DNA of 64,000 bases from positions 1 through 64,000 of the forward strand of contig NZ_JAXHDD010000009.1 of assembly GCF_037072025.1 (NCBI RefSeq). The letters are read 5' to 3'. The DNA is from Pseudogracilibacillus sp037072025. Its GTDB lineage: Bacteria; Bacillota; Bacilli; Bacillales; Amphibacillaceae. The first letter of the stretch is position 1, and every line of letters begins with the position of its first letter. Positions 10,707-18,891 of the stretch are shown here, one piece after another. Below the pieces are notes generated by a model. The model did not search any database. It was not told where the DNA came from and saw only the letters and a program-made list of their open reading frames with translations. The position numbers and the translations under genes were made by a program.

Positions 10707-10726
10707 ACGTTTTTCACACCTTTACG

Positions 10727-11515
10727 TCACCGTTTTTCTATTTCATTTATTAAATCTAACGCTTCCTGCTCTTTTTGTTTAATTAATGTTCTTAAACCAT
10801 GCTTAATGATCCGGGCATTCACATTTTCATGATGAAATTTATATGTTTTTATCCATGATAACACAACTTCAGGAGCGTCTTTTGACAAGTCATTTATGTG
10901 ATTAGCAACAGACTTCTGAACATATGGTGAAGGGTCTTTCATCAGATTTTCTAATAAACGTAAATTATTTATTGGATCATTTTTCATCGGGTTCATTTTT
11001 TTTGCCCATGGAAGCCTTGGGCGTGTACTTTCACTAACAAGTCGTCTTACATGTGAATTTGTATTTATGATCCAATCATGCAGATATGCGAGACATCGAT
11101 CAATGTCCATGGATAAATATGGACGTATTGCATATTCGGATGTATGTCGCTTTGTTATTTCAACGATAGCAAGCATGGATACATCAAAATGATGTAAACC
11201 ATATTTCTCCACAAAATAAGCAACTGGCATGAGGAAATAACCTTTTGTAAACATTCCTTCTTCAAATTCGTTTTCTGGGCCAAGAATTTGTAACAAGATT
11301 GCTAATGCATCTTCATAATTCTCAGGAAGATGATTTTTTAGTTCATCTCCGATTACCGCAACTCGAGCCTTTAATTCTTTATCCTCCACTTTATTTTGAA
11401 TATTCTCAATAAATGAAATAGTATTAAAATATGGATAATGTGGTTCTATTAAACGAGATAAATAAACAGCTAATTCCTCATTAAAGTAATATTTTAAAGG
11501 GGTATATTCTCCCAT
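10727..11515 (-). CDS. DNA alkylation repair protein, AlkD-like HEAT-repeat family
   Basis: A 262-residue all-helical protein of the AlkC/AlkD-like HEAT-repeat family, which recognises or excises alkylated bases in DNA. The segment TRPRLPWAKKMNP near residue 165 and the repeat pattern LLENLMKDPSPYVQKSVANH are characteristic; the end is a helix rich in Lys and Glu. Its ATG lies 2 bases after the stop of the glyoxalase-like gene, and the tetR remnant follows at 20 bases, so the three form one transcription unit. The gene is intact while both neighbours are broken. Confidence 0.8.
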   Translation of the reverse strand: MGEYTPLKYYFNEELAVYLSRLIEPHYPYFNTISFIENIQNKVEDKELKARVAVIGDELKNHLPENYEDALAILLQILGPENEFEEGMFTKGYFLMPVAYFVEKYGLHHFDVSMLAIVEITKRHTSEYAIRPYLSMDIDRCLAYLHDWIINTNSHVRRLVSESTRPRLPWAKKMNPMKNDPINNLRLLENLMKDPSPYVQKSVANHINDLSKDAPEVVLSWIKTYKFHHENVNARIIKHGLRTLIKQKEQEALDLINEIEKR

Positions 11516-11517
11516 AA

Positions 11518-11946
11518 TTATTCATCCTCCCATACTTTTTCTTTATACTGTTCAATATATGATTGATTGGATGGAGTAATTGTAATCACATCAATGAGCA
11601 CACCATTGGGGTCACTAGTAATAAAATGTCTTTATCCAAATTCCTCATCACGAATATCAAGGTGTATAAGCAGCTGAGCTTCCTTTATAAATTGCTGGTA
11701 AATATGATCTGCGTTTTCTACCTCAAAGTTAAGAATAAGTCCTTGAGCAGCTTTTCTATAAGACGACGGAATTGTTTCATGTGTTGCATCGATAATTGCT
11801 AACTCATGTCCGGTTTCCTCTTTTTTCAAACTAATGTACCAGTTTGCTTCAAATAGAACTAAAAATCCAAAATGTTTTTTATAAAACTTACTCGTTTTCT
11901 TTACGTCGTTTGACATAATCACAGGATAAAAGCTGTTTACTTTCAT
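11518..11946 (-). pseudogene. Glyoxalase/bleomycin-resistance family protein with in-frame TAA
   Basis: Residues 1-104 run from MKVNSFYPVIMSNDVKK through a typical vicinal-oxygen-chelate half. TAA at 11634-11632 then interrupts the frame, and the same frame continues with RHFITSDPNGVLIDVITI and ends WEDE at 11518. The expected residue at the stop is Gln (CAA), so a single C-to-T change would restore a protein of about 142 residues. There is no frameshift. It is the first gene of the alkD-tetR unit. Substrate unknown. Confidence 0.8.
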
Positions 11947-12071
11947 TTAGTTCACTTCCCTATATGTAATTACTTCGGTATCTCTAAATTACCCCATGTT
12001 TAAAAGGATTCACCACTTTTTTAACTACCAAAAAAGCGATCATCTTACAAAGATAATCACATTTTAAAATC

Positions 12072-12469
12072 TTATTCTACTTTCACTTCATATTCCGCAT
12101 GTTCATGTAGATCTTCGTTGTCTTGTACATGGATTTGAATATGATATTTCCAGCCTCTTCAAAAGAATGCTGAGCAATATATTCTCCTGTATTGATTTCT
12201 TCTGCATCTACCCATTCAGTGCTATCTTCAACGTCATCTTGCCAAATTTCATAACGGACTTCTGCCTCTTCTAGTGCATCTTCATGCATCATTAAATGGA
12301 CCATTAATTCTGTGTCTTCTCCAGTGGTTACATTTTCAGGTTCCATAAAGTGCATATCAAACCCTTCTGTATGAAAACCATGATCACCATGTTCGTCTTC
12401 TCCATGTTCTTCGTGATCATAATCGCCACCTTCCCCTACTGTTATTTCTTTTTTAGTCATTGTGTGCAA
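12072..12469 (-). pseudogene. YtkA/FixH-like domain protein, truncated and frameshifted
   Basis: A His/Asp/Glu-rich start (HEEHGEDEHGDHGFHTEG) leads into a YtkA-like Ig-type domain: MHFMEPENVTTGEDTELMVH, then EVRYEIWQDD. Near 12150 one A is missing; the other frame gives YHIQIHVQDNEDLHEHAEYE and a stop at 12072. No signal peptide or lipobox can be found upstream, so the N-terminus is probably lost too. Relatives are secreted or lipid-anchored proteins suspected of metal (copper) handling; the His-rich stretch fits that, but this is inference. Confidence 0.72.
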
Positions 12470-12642
12470 GTTTTGTCCGGTGGATTCTTTTTTAAAACGG
12501 ATAATTAAGGAAGCTATTTTTTATAAATTTTCTGAATAAATTTAATGCTTGTTTGACACTTTACATTCCAATTGTTCCTGTTACAATATTCCCTATATCT
12601 ATTTTTTGAATAAAAAAATGCCAAATGTAAGGAGCATATCAA

Positions 12643-14481
12643 ATGGAATTATCCCTTTTATTTGTCATAATGTTAATTGGATTTTTAGGGATTTTATCAC
12701 AATGGTTAGCATGGAAATACAGCTTACCAGCAATTGTCATTATGTCTATTTCAGGGTTATTGATTGGACCGGTGTTCGGCATTATGAATCCAGAGGAAAG
12801 TTTTGGAGCATTATATGATCCTATTATTTCCATTGCGGTGGCAATCATTTTATTTGAAGGAAGTCTGAATTTAAACGTTAAAGAACTAAGAGGGTTAGGA
12901 AAACCAATATTTCGTATCGCAACAGTTGGTGCATGTATTGCGTGGATATTAGGTTCCTTAACAGCTCATTATATGGCTGGGCTCTCCTGGGAGGTTGCTT
13001 TTGTTATAGGTGGGCTGTTCATTGTGACAGGTCCAACAGTTATTATGCCACTTTTGCGACAATCTAAATTAAAACCACGTCCGGCAAAAATTTTAAAGTG
13101 GGAAGGAATTATTGTCGACCCAATAGGAGTATTACTTGCAGTTTTTGCTTTTGAAATTATTACGTATTTTACGATAAGTGATAAAAATGGTTCGACCTTA
13201 TTATTATTCTTTTTAGCTTCGGCTTTTGCTGCATTTTTCGGATGGTTTTGTGGTCGAGTAATTGGCTGGATGTTTGAAATTGGTTATATTCCTGAATTCT
13301 TAAAATCTCCTGCTGTCTTCGCAGTCGTTATCTTTTGCTTCACGTTACCGGATGAAATGGTGCATGGTACAGGGCTGTTATCTGTTACAGCGATGGGGAT
13401 GACGTTAGCAAATATAGGAATCAGTTCATTGAATGATTTTAGACATTTTAAAGAAAATGTTTCGATCCTGCTTATTTCCGCAATATTTATCATGCTTGCA
13501 GCTTCATTAAAGATGGAAATAATCATGCAAATATTTAGTCTCAACATTTTGAGCTACGTATTATTTATGATGTTTCTTGTACGGCCACTGTCGATTTTTT
13601 TATCAACGATAGGTACAGGACTTTCTTTGCAGGAAAAAACGCTCGTTGGTTGGATTGCACCTAGAGGAATTGTTGCACTAACGGTATCAAGTTACTTTGC
13701 AACAATTTTAGAAGAGGCAGGATTTAAGGACGCTGCAATACTGACGACACTTACATTTGGTTTAGTATTTTTCACGGTAGTAGCTCACGGATTCTCATTA
13801 GGACCTTTGGCAAAAAAACTCAACTTATCGCTTGAGGGTAGACCGGGAATATTAATCGTTGGAAGTAATCCATTTACTGTTGAACTTGCTAAATCATTTA
13901 TAAAAAGTGGTTCCCCTGTACTTATTGTTGATTCATCTTGGGAAAATTTACGATATGCAAGAACAGGAGGAGTTCCTTTTTATCATGGCGAGATTTTATC
14001 GGAACAGACAGAATATAATTTAGATACAATACCATATGATTTTATAATTGCCGCGACTAATTATCACTCCTATAATTCATTAGTATGTACAACATTCATG
14101 CCAGAATATGGTCGTACTAATGTATTTAAAGTTGACCCAGGTGAGGATGAGAATAAGAATAATAAAGATATTGTCGATCGTGTAGGTGGAAGATCTTTAT
14201 GTAAAGAAGATGTTTCCTTAGATAAATTAAATGAGAGAATAGCTAATGGGTATGTTTTTAGACAAACGACGCTAAGTGATCGGTTCACATATGAAGATTA
14301 TAAAGAAGAAAAAGATGCAGAGTCGGTGTTTCTATATTTTATAAAGCCAACCGGACAAATGTACTTTTATGCAGAAGATATGCGAGTCCGTCCAAATAAA
14401 GGGGACATTATTATTAGCTTGACTCCTCCAAGTAAAGAAATAAAAAAGATTCAAAAGAAATTGGAACAAAAGCTTGGCTGA
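12643..14481 (+). CDS. Cation:proton antiporter (CPA family) with C-terminal TrkA-like nucleotide-binding region
   Basis: A 612-residue membrane antiporter. About twelve transmembrane helices occupy residues 1-395; the segments FEGSLNLNVKEL, VTGPTVIMPLL and VDPIGVLLAV correspond to the core motifs of the Na+/H+ exchanger family, including the Asp of the ion site. A cytosolic region follows, with GILIVGSNPFTVELAKSF as a TrkA-N-like Rossmann start and a TrkA-C-like domain near the end (VRPNKGDIIISLTPP). AAGGAGC lies 10 bases before the ATG. Exchange of Na+ or K+ for H+ is expected; which ion cannot be told. The gene suits a saline habitat. Confidence 0.85.
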   Translation: MELSLLFVIMLIGFLGILSQWLAWKYSLPAIVIMSISGLLIGPVFGIMNPEESFGALYDPIISIAVAIILFEGSLNLNVKELRGLGKPIFRIATVGACIAWILGSLTAHYMAGLSWEVAFVIGGLFIVTGPTVIMPLLRQSKLKPRPAKILKWEGIIVDPIGVLLAVFAFEIITYFTISDKNGSTLLLFFLASAFAAFFGWFCGRVIGWMFEIGYIPEFLKSPAVFAVVIFCFTLPDEMVHGTGLLSVTAMGMTLANIGISSLNDFRHFKENVSILLISAIFIMLAASLKMEIIMQIFSLNILSYVLFMMFLVRPLSIFLSTIGTGLSLQEKTLVGWIAPRGIVALTVSSYFATILEEAGFKDAAILTTLTFGLVFFTVVAHGFSLGPLAKKLNLSLEGRPGILIVGSNPFTVELAKSFIKSGSPVLIVDSSWENLRYARTGGVPFYHGEILSEQTEYNLDTIPYDFIIAATNYHSYNSLVCTTFMPEYGRTNVFKVDPGEDENKNNKDIVDRVGGRSLCKEDVSLDKLNERIANGYVFRQTTLSDRFTYEDYKEEKDAESVFLYFIKPTGQMYFYAEDMRVRPNKGDIIISLTPPSKEIKKIQKKLEQKLG

Positions 14482-14524
14482 AAAATAACGTTATTATTAA
14501 AAGAATTTATGTTTAATGTATAAT

Positions 14525-14957
14525 CATAAACTGCGACATAAGAGTCTACATGTTATCTATGTATCAACCATGTCTGGGGCAACTCATATATTGGGAATCG
14601 ACTCAACGTCTTGGAAAATGACTCGACATGTTTGGAAACGACTCGACGTCTTGGAAAATGACTCGACATGTTTGGAATCGACTCGACGTCTTGGAAAATG
14701 ACTCAACATGTTCGGAATCGACTCGACGTTTTGGAAAATAACTCGACATGTTCGGAATCGACTCGACATCTTGGAAAACGACTCGACATGTTCGAAATCG
14801 ACTCTACGTCTTGGAAAATGACTCGACATGTTTGGAATCGACTCGACGTCTTGGAAAATGACTCGACATGTTTGAAATCGACTCGACATCTTGGAGATCG
14901 AATCATTCTTTTCTAGTGGTGATTAAATAGTTATGTCATTGTTTACTTCACAACTAT
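14525..14957 (+). repeat. Family A repeat element, copy A1 (20-bp tandem array with shared termini)
   Basis: The left end CATAAACTGCGACATAAGAG (14525) and the following sequence to about 14590 match the other family A copies. About 15 units of 20 bp run from 14597 to 14895, alternating two flavours (CGACTCGACGTCTTGGAA and TGACTCGACATGTTTGGA), so the higher-order period is 40 bp. The right end has TTATGTCATTGTTTACTTCA. It lies between the antiporter and repeat B1. Confidence 0.9.
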
Positions 14958-14970
14958 AAGATAAGAGGAT

Positions 14971-15156
14971 GTTCAAAAAGTCCGGTAAAAATGACACTAT
15001 GAATTTCTTCATGGCTTGCTTTTCCGCTCCTTGAAAAAGGAAAGCACTTTTTCTGCGTGCTAGATCTTTGCTCATGTATCTAAATGCAGACATTCCGCTA
15101 CTCGAAACTGCGCCGCCTCGAACTTCTTGGTCCTTTTTATCCTCCGTTTTGAACAC
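14971..15156 (-). repeat. Family B dispersed repeat, copy B1
   Basis: This is the reverse complement of the B2 and B3 copies, with GTTCAAAAAG at 14971-14980 and a degraded partner end GTTTTGAAC at 15146-15154. The core (TGCGCCGCCTCGAACTTCTT at 15107) is shared with both other copies; the middle is longer and differs. Confidence 0.85.
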
Positions 15157-15206
15157 GGACTATAAGGAAGTAAAGCAACAATGTTTGAGGTTAGAATCAA
15201 AATAAA

Positions 15207-15250
15207 AGAAGCGAAAAGTTGTTAATCTCAGATTGCAACTTTTCGCTTTA
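15207..15250. terminator. Terminator for the SE1832-like gene
   Basis: GCGAAAAGTTG (15211-15221) pairs with CAACTTTTCGC (15236-15246), with T-rich sequence on the minus-strand side and T-rich sequence on the plus side too. Confidence 0.75.
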
Positions 15251-15253
15251 TTT

Positions 15254-15442
15254 TTATTGGTTAATTTCTAACTTTTCAATTTCTTTATTCACTTCTGCAA
15301 TCTCTTTTTCTAATCGAATGAGCTGCTCTTCTGCGGAGGATACACGTCCGCCAACGAATTCTAATTTGTCCATATCACCTTGAATGCGGATATAGTCTGA
15401 CTTTAATTCTAATAATTTTGCTTCTAGCTCTTTTTTGTTCAT
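15254..15442 (-). CDS. Small coiled-coil protein, SE1832 family
   Basis: A 62-residue charged helical protein with heptad-like Leu spacing (LEAKLLELKSDYIRIQGDMD, then LIRLEKEIAEVNKEIEKLE), probably a coiled coil. It resembles the short Firmicute proteins called SE1832 family. A purine-rich AGGGAGTGTG sequence precedes the ATG by 5-8 bases, and a terminator hairpin follows 4 bases after the stop, so it is monocistronic. It lies divergent to the phosphohexomutase gene. Function is unknown. Confidence 0.72.
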   Translation of the reverse strand: MNKKELEAKLLELKSDYIRIQGDMDKLEFVGGRVSSAEEQLIRLEKEIAEVNKEIEKLEINQ

Positions 15443-15587
15443 TTATTCACACTCCCTATTTTTAGTTTAGTTGATAATATCTCATAATTACAAGTGTTAT
15501 AACTTTAGTAGGTTAGAAAAATTTAGTAGAACAAATACAAATTTTGTGATAATATTTGAACATATCACCTTCTTGGGAGGTAAAGTA

Positions 15588-17327
15588 GTGGGAAAGTGGG
15601 AAAGTGTATTCCAAAGCTGGGTTGAATCTGAAGAATTAGAACCAACAGCGAGGAAACAATTGCAGGATTTGAAAAATAATCCAGAAGAAATGAAAGATTC
15701 ATTTTATCAACATATCACATTAGAAAATGGAAAAATGCAAGGAGTTTTAGGACCTGGCATAAATCGTATGAATATTTACACGGTTAGGAGAGCGATCCAA
15801 GGTTTAGCGTACTATTTAAAAGAAAATCTTGTGAATTATAAAGACCGAGGTATCGTAATTGCTTTTGACTCCAGCCATATGTCGAAGGAATTTGCTTTAG
15901 AATCAGCAAAAGTGCTAGGGGTACACGGAATAAGAACGTACATATTTGAATCATTGCGTCCAACTCCATTACTCTCATTTGCAGTTCGCTATTTACGAAC
16001 TGCTGCAGGAATTATGTTCACAGCTAGTCACCATCAGCCTGAATATAATGGGTTTAAAATATATAATGAAGAAGGCAGTCAAATCACATTTGAAGAAACC
16101 AGCCATCTAACGAACTATCTTCAACAAGTAAAAGATGAGTTACAGATAGATGTACTACCTGAAGAAGAATTAATAAAACAAAACCTCTTGCATTGGGTGA
16201 AAGACGAAGTAGACAATGCTTATGTAAAACAGTTAATTACAATTACAAAAATGGATGAGAAAACAATTAAAGAGAAAAAAGATCTTAAGATTGTTTTTAC
16301 ACCATTGTATGGTACAGCACAGTCTTTAGTCGAAGCAGGATTAAAGCAATTAAATTTTGCCAATATTCACGTTGTTAAAGAGCAAGCTGTAGCTAATTTT
16401 GATTTTTCAACTGTAAAATCGCCAAACCTGGAAGAAAGACAAACTTTTGAAAAAGCAATAAAATTGGGCGAAGAGGTCGATGCAGATATTTTATTAGCGA
16501 CAGACCTAAATGCTGAGCGACTTGGAGTAGCAGTAAAAAATAAACAAAATGAATATACAATACTAACTGGAAACCAGCTTGGTTGCTTATTATTGGATTA
16601 TATCTTAAAACATGCCAATGAACGTGTATTAAATAATGCCCGTTTGCTTAAGACTATTGTTACAACAGAACTTAGTCGTGCAATTGCAACATCTTATCAT
16701 GTAAAAACTATCGATACATTATCTGGATTTCAAAATATAAGTGAGAAGATTAATGAATTTGATGCAACCGGTGAAACGTTTATCTTTGGCTTTGAAGAAA
16801 ACTGTAGTTATTTGATTAATTCATTTTCCAGAGATAAGGATGCTGTTCAAGCAGCAGTCATGACTAGTGAGATGGCATCATTTTGGAAAGCAAAAGGGAA
16901 AACGTTATTAGAGGTATTAGATCGTTTATATAAAAAATTCGGATACTATAAAGAAGGATTCGATGAAATTACTTTAGATGGTGTGTCTGGTCAAGAGAAA
17001 ATGTCTTCAATAGTAAACATATTTAAAAGTGAAGTAGAAGGTCAAATTGATAACCTCCAGATAGAATATATAGAGGATTATTTGACGAAAAAACGGAGAT
17101 ACTGTAATAATAAAGTTGAATTACTCGATTTCCCACACGAAAATGTAGTAAAATATATGTTAGAAGGAAATCGTTGGGTTTGTTTGCATCTTTCTGAAAC
17201 AACTTCGAAAATTAAATGGTATTATGCTGCTTATGGCAAAACAGCGCAGGAAGCGGATGGGAAATTTAATATGATAAAAAAGTCGTTAAAAGAAACAATT
17301 TTACAACCTTTAGAACTTGTGAAATAA
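15588..17327 (+). CDS. Phosphohexomutase family protein (PgcA-like) with altered metal loop
   Basis: A 579-residue alpha-D-phosphohexomutase family protein, related to PgcA, which interconverts glucose 1- and 6-phosphate. GTG 15588 is chosen because GGGAGGT ends 7 bases before it; an upstream frame extension has no site. The phosphoserine loop is TASHHQPEYNG (S147; canonical TASHNP). The metal-binding loop, normally D-P-D-x-D-R, reads D306-L-N308-A-E310-R. The sugar-binding loop GFEENCSYL (401-409; canonical GFEESYG) is also changed, and the canonical TGFK-type motif reads SGFQ. The fold is full length. It may be a low-activity or re-specialised paralogue. Confidence 0.8.
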   Translation: MGKWESVFQSWVESEELEPTARKQLQDLKNNPEEMKDSFYQHITLENGKMQGVLGPGINRMNIYTVRRAIQGLAYYLKENLVNYKDRGIVIAFDSSHMSKEFALESAKVLGVHGIRTYIFESLRPTPLLSFAVRYLRTAAGIMFTASHHQPEYNGFKIYNEEGSQITFEETSHLTNYLQQVKDELQIDVLPEEELIKQNLLHWVKDEVDNAYVKQLITITKMDEKTIKEKKDLKIVFTPLYGTAQSLVEAGLKQLNFANIHVVKEQAVANFDFSTVKSPNLEERQTFEKAIKLGEEVDADILLATDLNAERLGVAVKNKQNEYTILTGNQLGCLLLDYILKHANERVLNNARLLKTIVTTELSRAIATSYHVKTIDTLSGFQNISEKINEFDATGETFIFGFEENCSYLINSFSRDKDAVQAAVMTSEMASFWKAKGKTLLEVLDRLYKKFGYYKEGFDEITLDGVSGQEKMSSIVNIFKSEVEGQIDNLQIEYIEDYLTKKRRYCNNKVELLDFPHENVVKYMLEGNRWVCLHLSETTSKIKWYYAAYGKTAQEADGKFNMIKKSLKETILQPLELVK

Positions 17328-17370
17328 TATAAAATGTTTAAAAGAAGTAATAAAGGTTATTTAAAATTAA

Positions 17371-17526
17371 AAAGGGGAGTAGCTGTACAGTTAATGTCGT
17401 CATTACGAGGGAATTCCTCCGGCTTAACTGGCAACCGTTGTTGTTAGCAAGACCTTTACTATTTTTTGTTTGGACAAGGAGTGATATTCATTCCATGTTT
17501 AAACATAATAAGGTAAAGGTCTTTTT
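17371..17526 (+). promoter_or_regulatory. yybP-ykoY (manganese) riboswitch with terminator-type expression platform
   Basis: AAAGGGGAGTAGCTGTACAG (17372) is the signature start of yybP-ykoY RNAs, and CTCCGGCTTAACTGGCAACC follows at 17417. The aptamer ends about 17450. GACCTTTAC (17451-17459) can pair with GTAAAGGTC (17513-17521), followed by TTTTT, so a terminator could form and be prevented when Mn2+ binds. The downstream gene is a TerC exporter, as expected for this riboswitch class. Confidence 0.88.
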
Positions 17527-17565
17527 GATTGCATAATTTTAGAATATTAAAGGAGAGAAAAGCCG

Positions 17566-18333
17566 GTGGATGTTAATTTAATATTGGAATATTTATGGAT
17601 TTTAATTGTTTTAATTGGCCTGGAAGGATTACTAGCAGCGGATAATGCACTTGTCCTAGCAATAATGGTAAAACATTTACCGGAAAAAAAGAGAAAAAGA
17701 GCGTTATTTTATGGTCTTGCAGGAGCGTTTGTTCTTCGTTTTGGTTCTTTGTTCATCATTTCATTTCTTGTCGATGTTTGGCAGGTACAAGCAATTGGGG
17801 CAGCGTACCTATTATTTATTTCGATTAAACATTTATTCGATAAAGCAATGAATAGAGATAATACTAAAATACCTAAGCAAAAGGCCGGGAGCGGCTTTTG
17901 GATGACTGTTTTAAAGGTTGAAGTTGCTGATTTAGCATTTGCTGTTGATTCTATTTTGGCTGCAGTGGCATTGGCAGTCGCATTACCTCCATCTGGCCTG
18001 TTCACGATTGGTAGCTTAGACGGTGCTCAGTTTTTAGTTATTTTTGCTGGTGGAATGATTGGTGTTATTATTATGCGCTTTGCAGCAAATATGTTCGTAC
18101 AGTTATTAAATAAAAGACCTGGGCTTGAAGTTGCTGCATTTATTATAGTTGGATGGGTAGGAGTCAAACTAGCTGTACTCGTGCTAGGCCACGAAGAAGT
18201 AGGTATCCTTTCTGAGCAGTTTGTTCACTCTACTGGTTGGAAAATGACGTTTTATATAGGATTAATTGTCATTGCAGTTGCAGGTTGGTTTTTATCCGAC
18301 TTTGGGAAAAAGAAAGAAGAAGCTAACAATTAA
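17566..18333 (+). CDS. TerC family Mn2+ exporter (MeeF/MeeY, YceF/YkoY type)
   Basis: A 255-residue TerC membrane protein with about seven transmembrane helices. The two conserved acidic motifs are visible: GLEGLLAADNALVLAIMV near residue 18 and VEVADLAFAVDSILAA near residue 124. B. subtilis relatives YceF and YkoY export manganese and help metalate secreted enzymes; ykoY itself is under a yybP-ykoY riboswitch, as here. The GTG start is preceded by AAAGGAGAG 10 bases upstream. A DUF488 gene follows by 26 bases. Confidence 0.88.
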   Translation: MDVNLILEYLWILIVLIGLEGLLAADNALVLAIMVKHLPEKKRKRALFYGLAGAFVLRFGSLFIISFLVDVWQVQAIGAAYLLFISIKHLFDKAMNRDNTKIPKQKAGSGFWMTVLKVEVADLAFAVDSILAAVALAVALPPSGLFTIGSLDGAQFLVIFAGGMIGVIIMRFAANMFVQLLNKRPGLEVAAFIIVGWVGVKLAVLVLGHEEVGILSEQFVHSTGWKMTFYIGLIVIAVAGWFLSDFGKKKEEANN

Positions 18334-18359
18334 GTATAACGCAAAACGGAGCGATTACT

Positions 18360-18722
18360 ATGCGAGTAGAGATTAAACTGAAACGAATATACGATAAATC
18401 CGACCAGGATGACGGGATTCGAATTTTAATTGACAGATTATGGCCACGAGGCATTTCAAAGGAGGAAGCTAAATTAGATTATTGGTTAAAGGACTTAGCC
18501 CCTTCAAATAATTTGAGAAAATGGTTTAATCATGACCCAATTAAATTTGCAGAATTTACAAAAAGGTATCAAGAAGAATTAAAAACTGGAGAACAAATGA
18601 AAGCTTTTAAGGAGTTAAAAGAAATTATCAGTAAAAACAACAACCAACGTATTACTCTATTATATGCAGCAAAAGATATAGATAATAATAATGCACAAGT
18701 TATTAAGCAACTGATACAATAA
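18360..18722 (+). CDS. DUF488 family protein
   Basis: A 120-residue DUF488 protein. The motif RILIDRLWPRGISKEEAKLD (about residues 21-40) and the downstream W-F-x-H-D-P segment (KWFNHDP) with LLYAAKD are family hallmarks. No catalytic role has been established for the family as far as I know. ACGGAGCG sits 8 bases before ATG. It may be read from the upstream Mn riboswitch transcript, since no terminator lies between. Confidence 0.82.
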   Translation: MRVEIKLKRIYDKSDQDDGIRILIDRLWPRGISKEEAKLDYWLKDLAPSNNLRKWFNHDPIKFAEFTKRYQEELKTGEQMKAFKELKEIISKNNNQRITLLYAAKDIDNNNAQVIKQLIQ

Positions 18723-18751
18723 TAGTATAGGGAGATATTACCGAAATTGTA

Positions 18752-18853
18752 TTGACAATGTGATTTGAAAGACTATATAATCTAAATGGATTAGAGAAGA
18801 ATTAATTATCACAAGTTATTAGAAAAAAGAATCCCCTTTTTAAAAAGGGGGAT
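18752..18853 (+). promoter_or_regulatory. aspA promoter and leader stem-loop
   Basis: TTGACA (18752-18757) and TATAAT (18776-18781) are separated by 18 bases, a strong sigma-A promoter. A long near-palindrome follows at 18831-18853 (ATCCCCTTTTT then AAAAAGGGGGAT) before the ribosome site. It has no T run after it, so it is more likely an mRNA-stabilising or regulatory hairpin than a terminator. Confidence 0.65.
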
Positions 18854-18891
18854 ATTATAAAAGTAGAGGTAATCAGGAGGAATTGGTTAAG

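Noticed and set aside
14597..14895. CRISPR-like array of short repeats
   Set aside because: The 20-bp units are directly adjacent, with no unique spacers, and no cas genes are present. The same holds for the arrays at 20525, 37610 and 56000.
18829..18853. Terminator upstream of aspA
   Set aside because: The palindrome is strong but no T run follows it, and it is downstream of the aspA promoter and just before the ribosome site.
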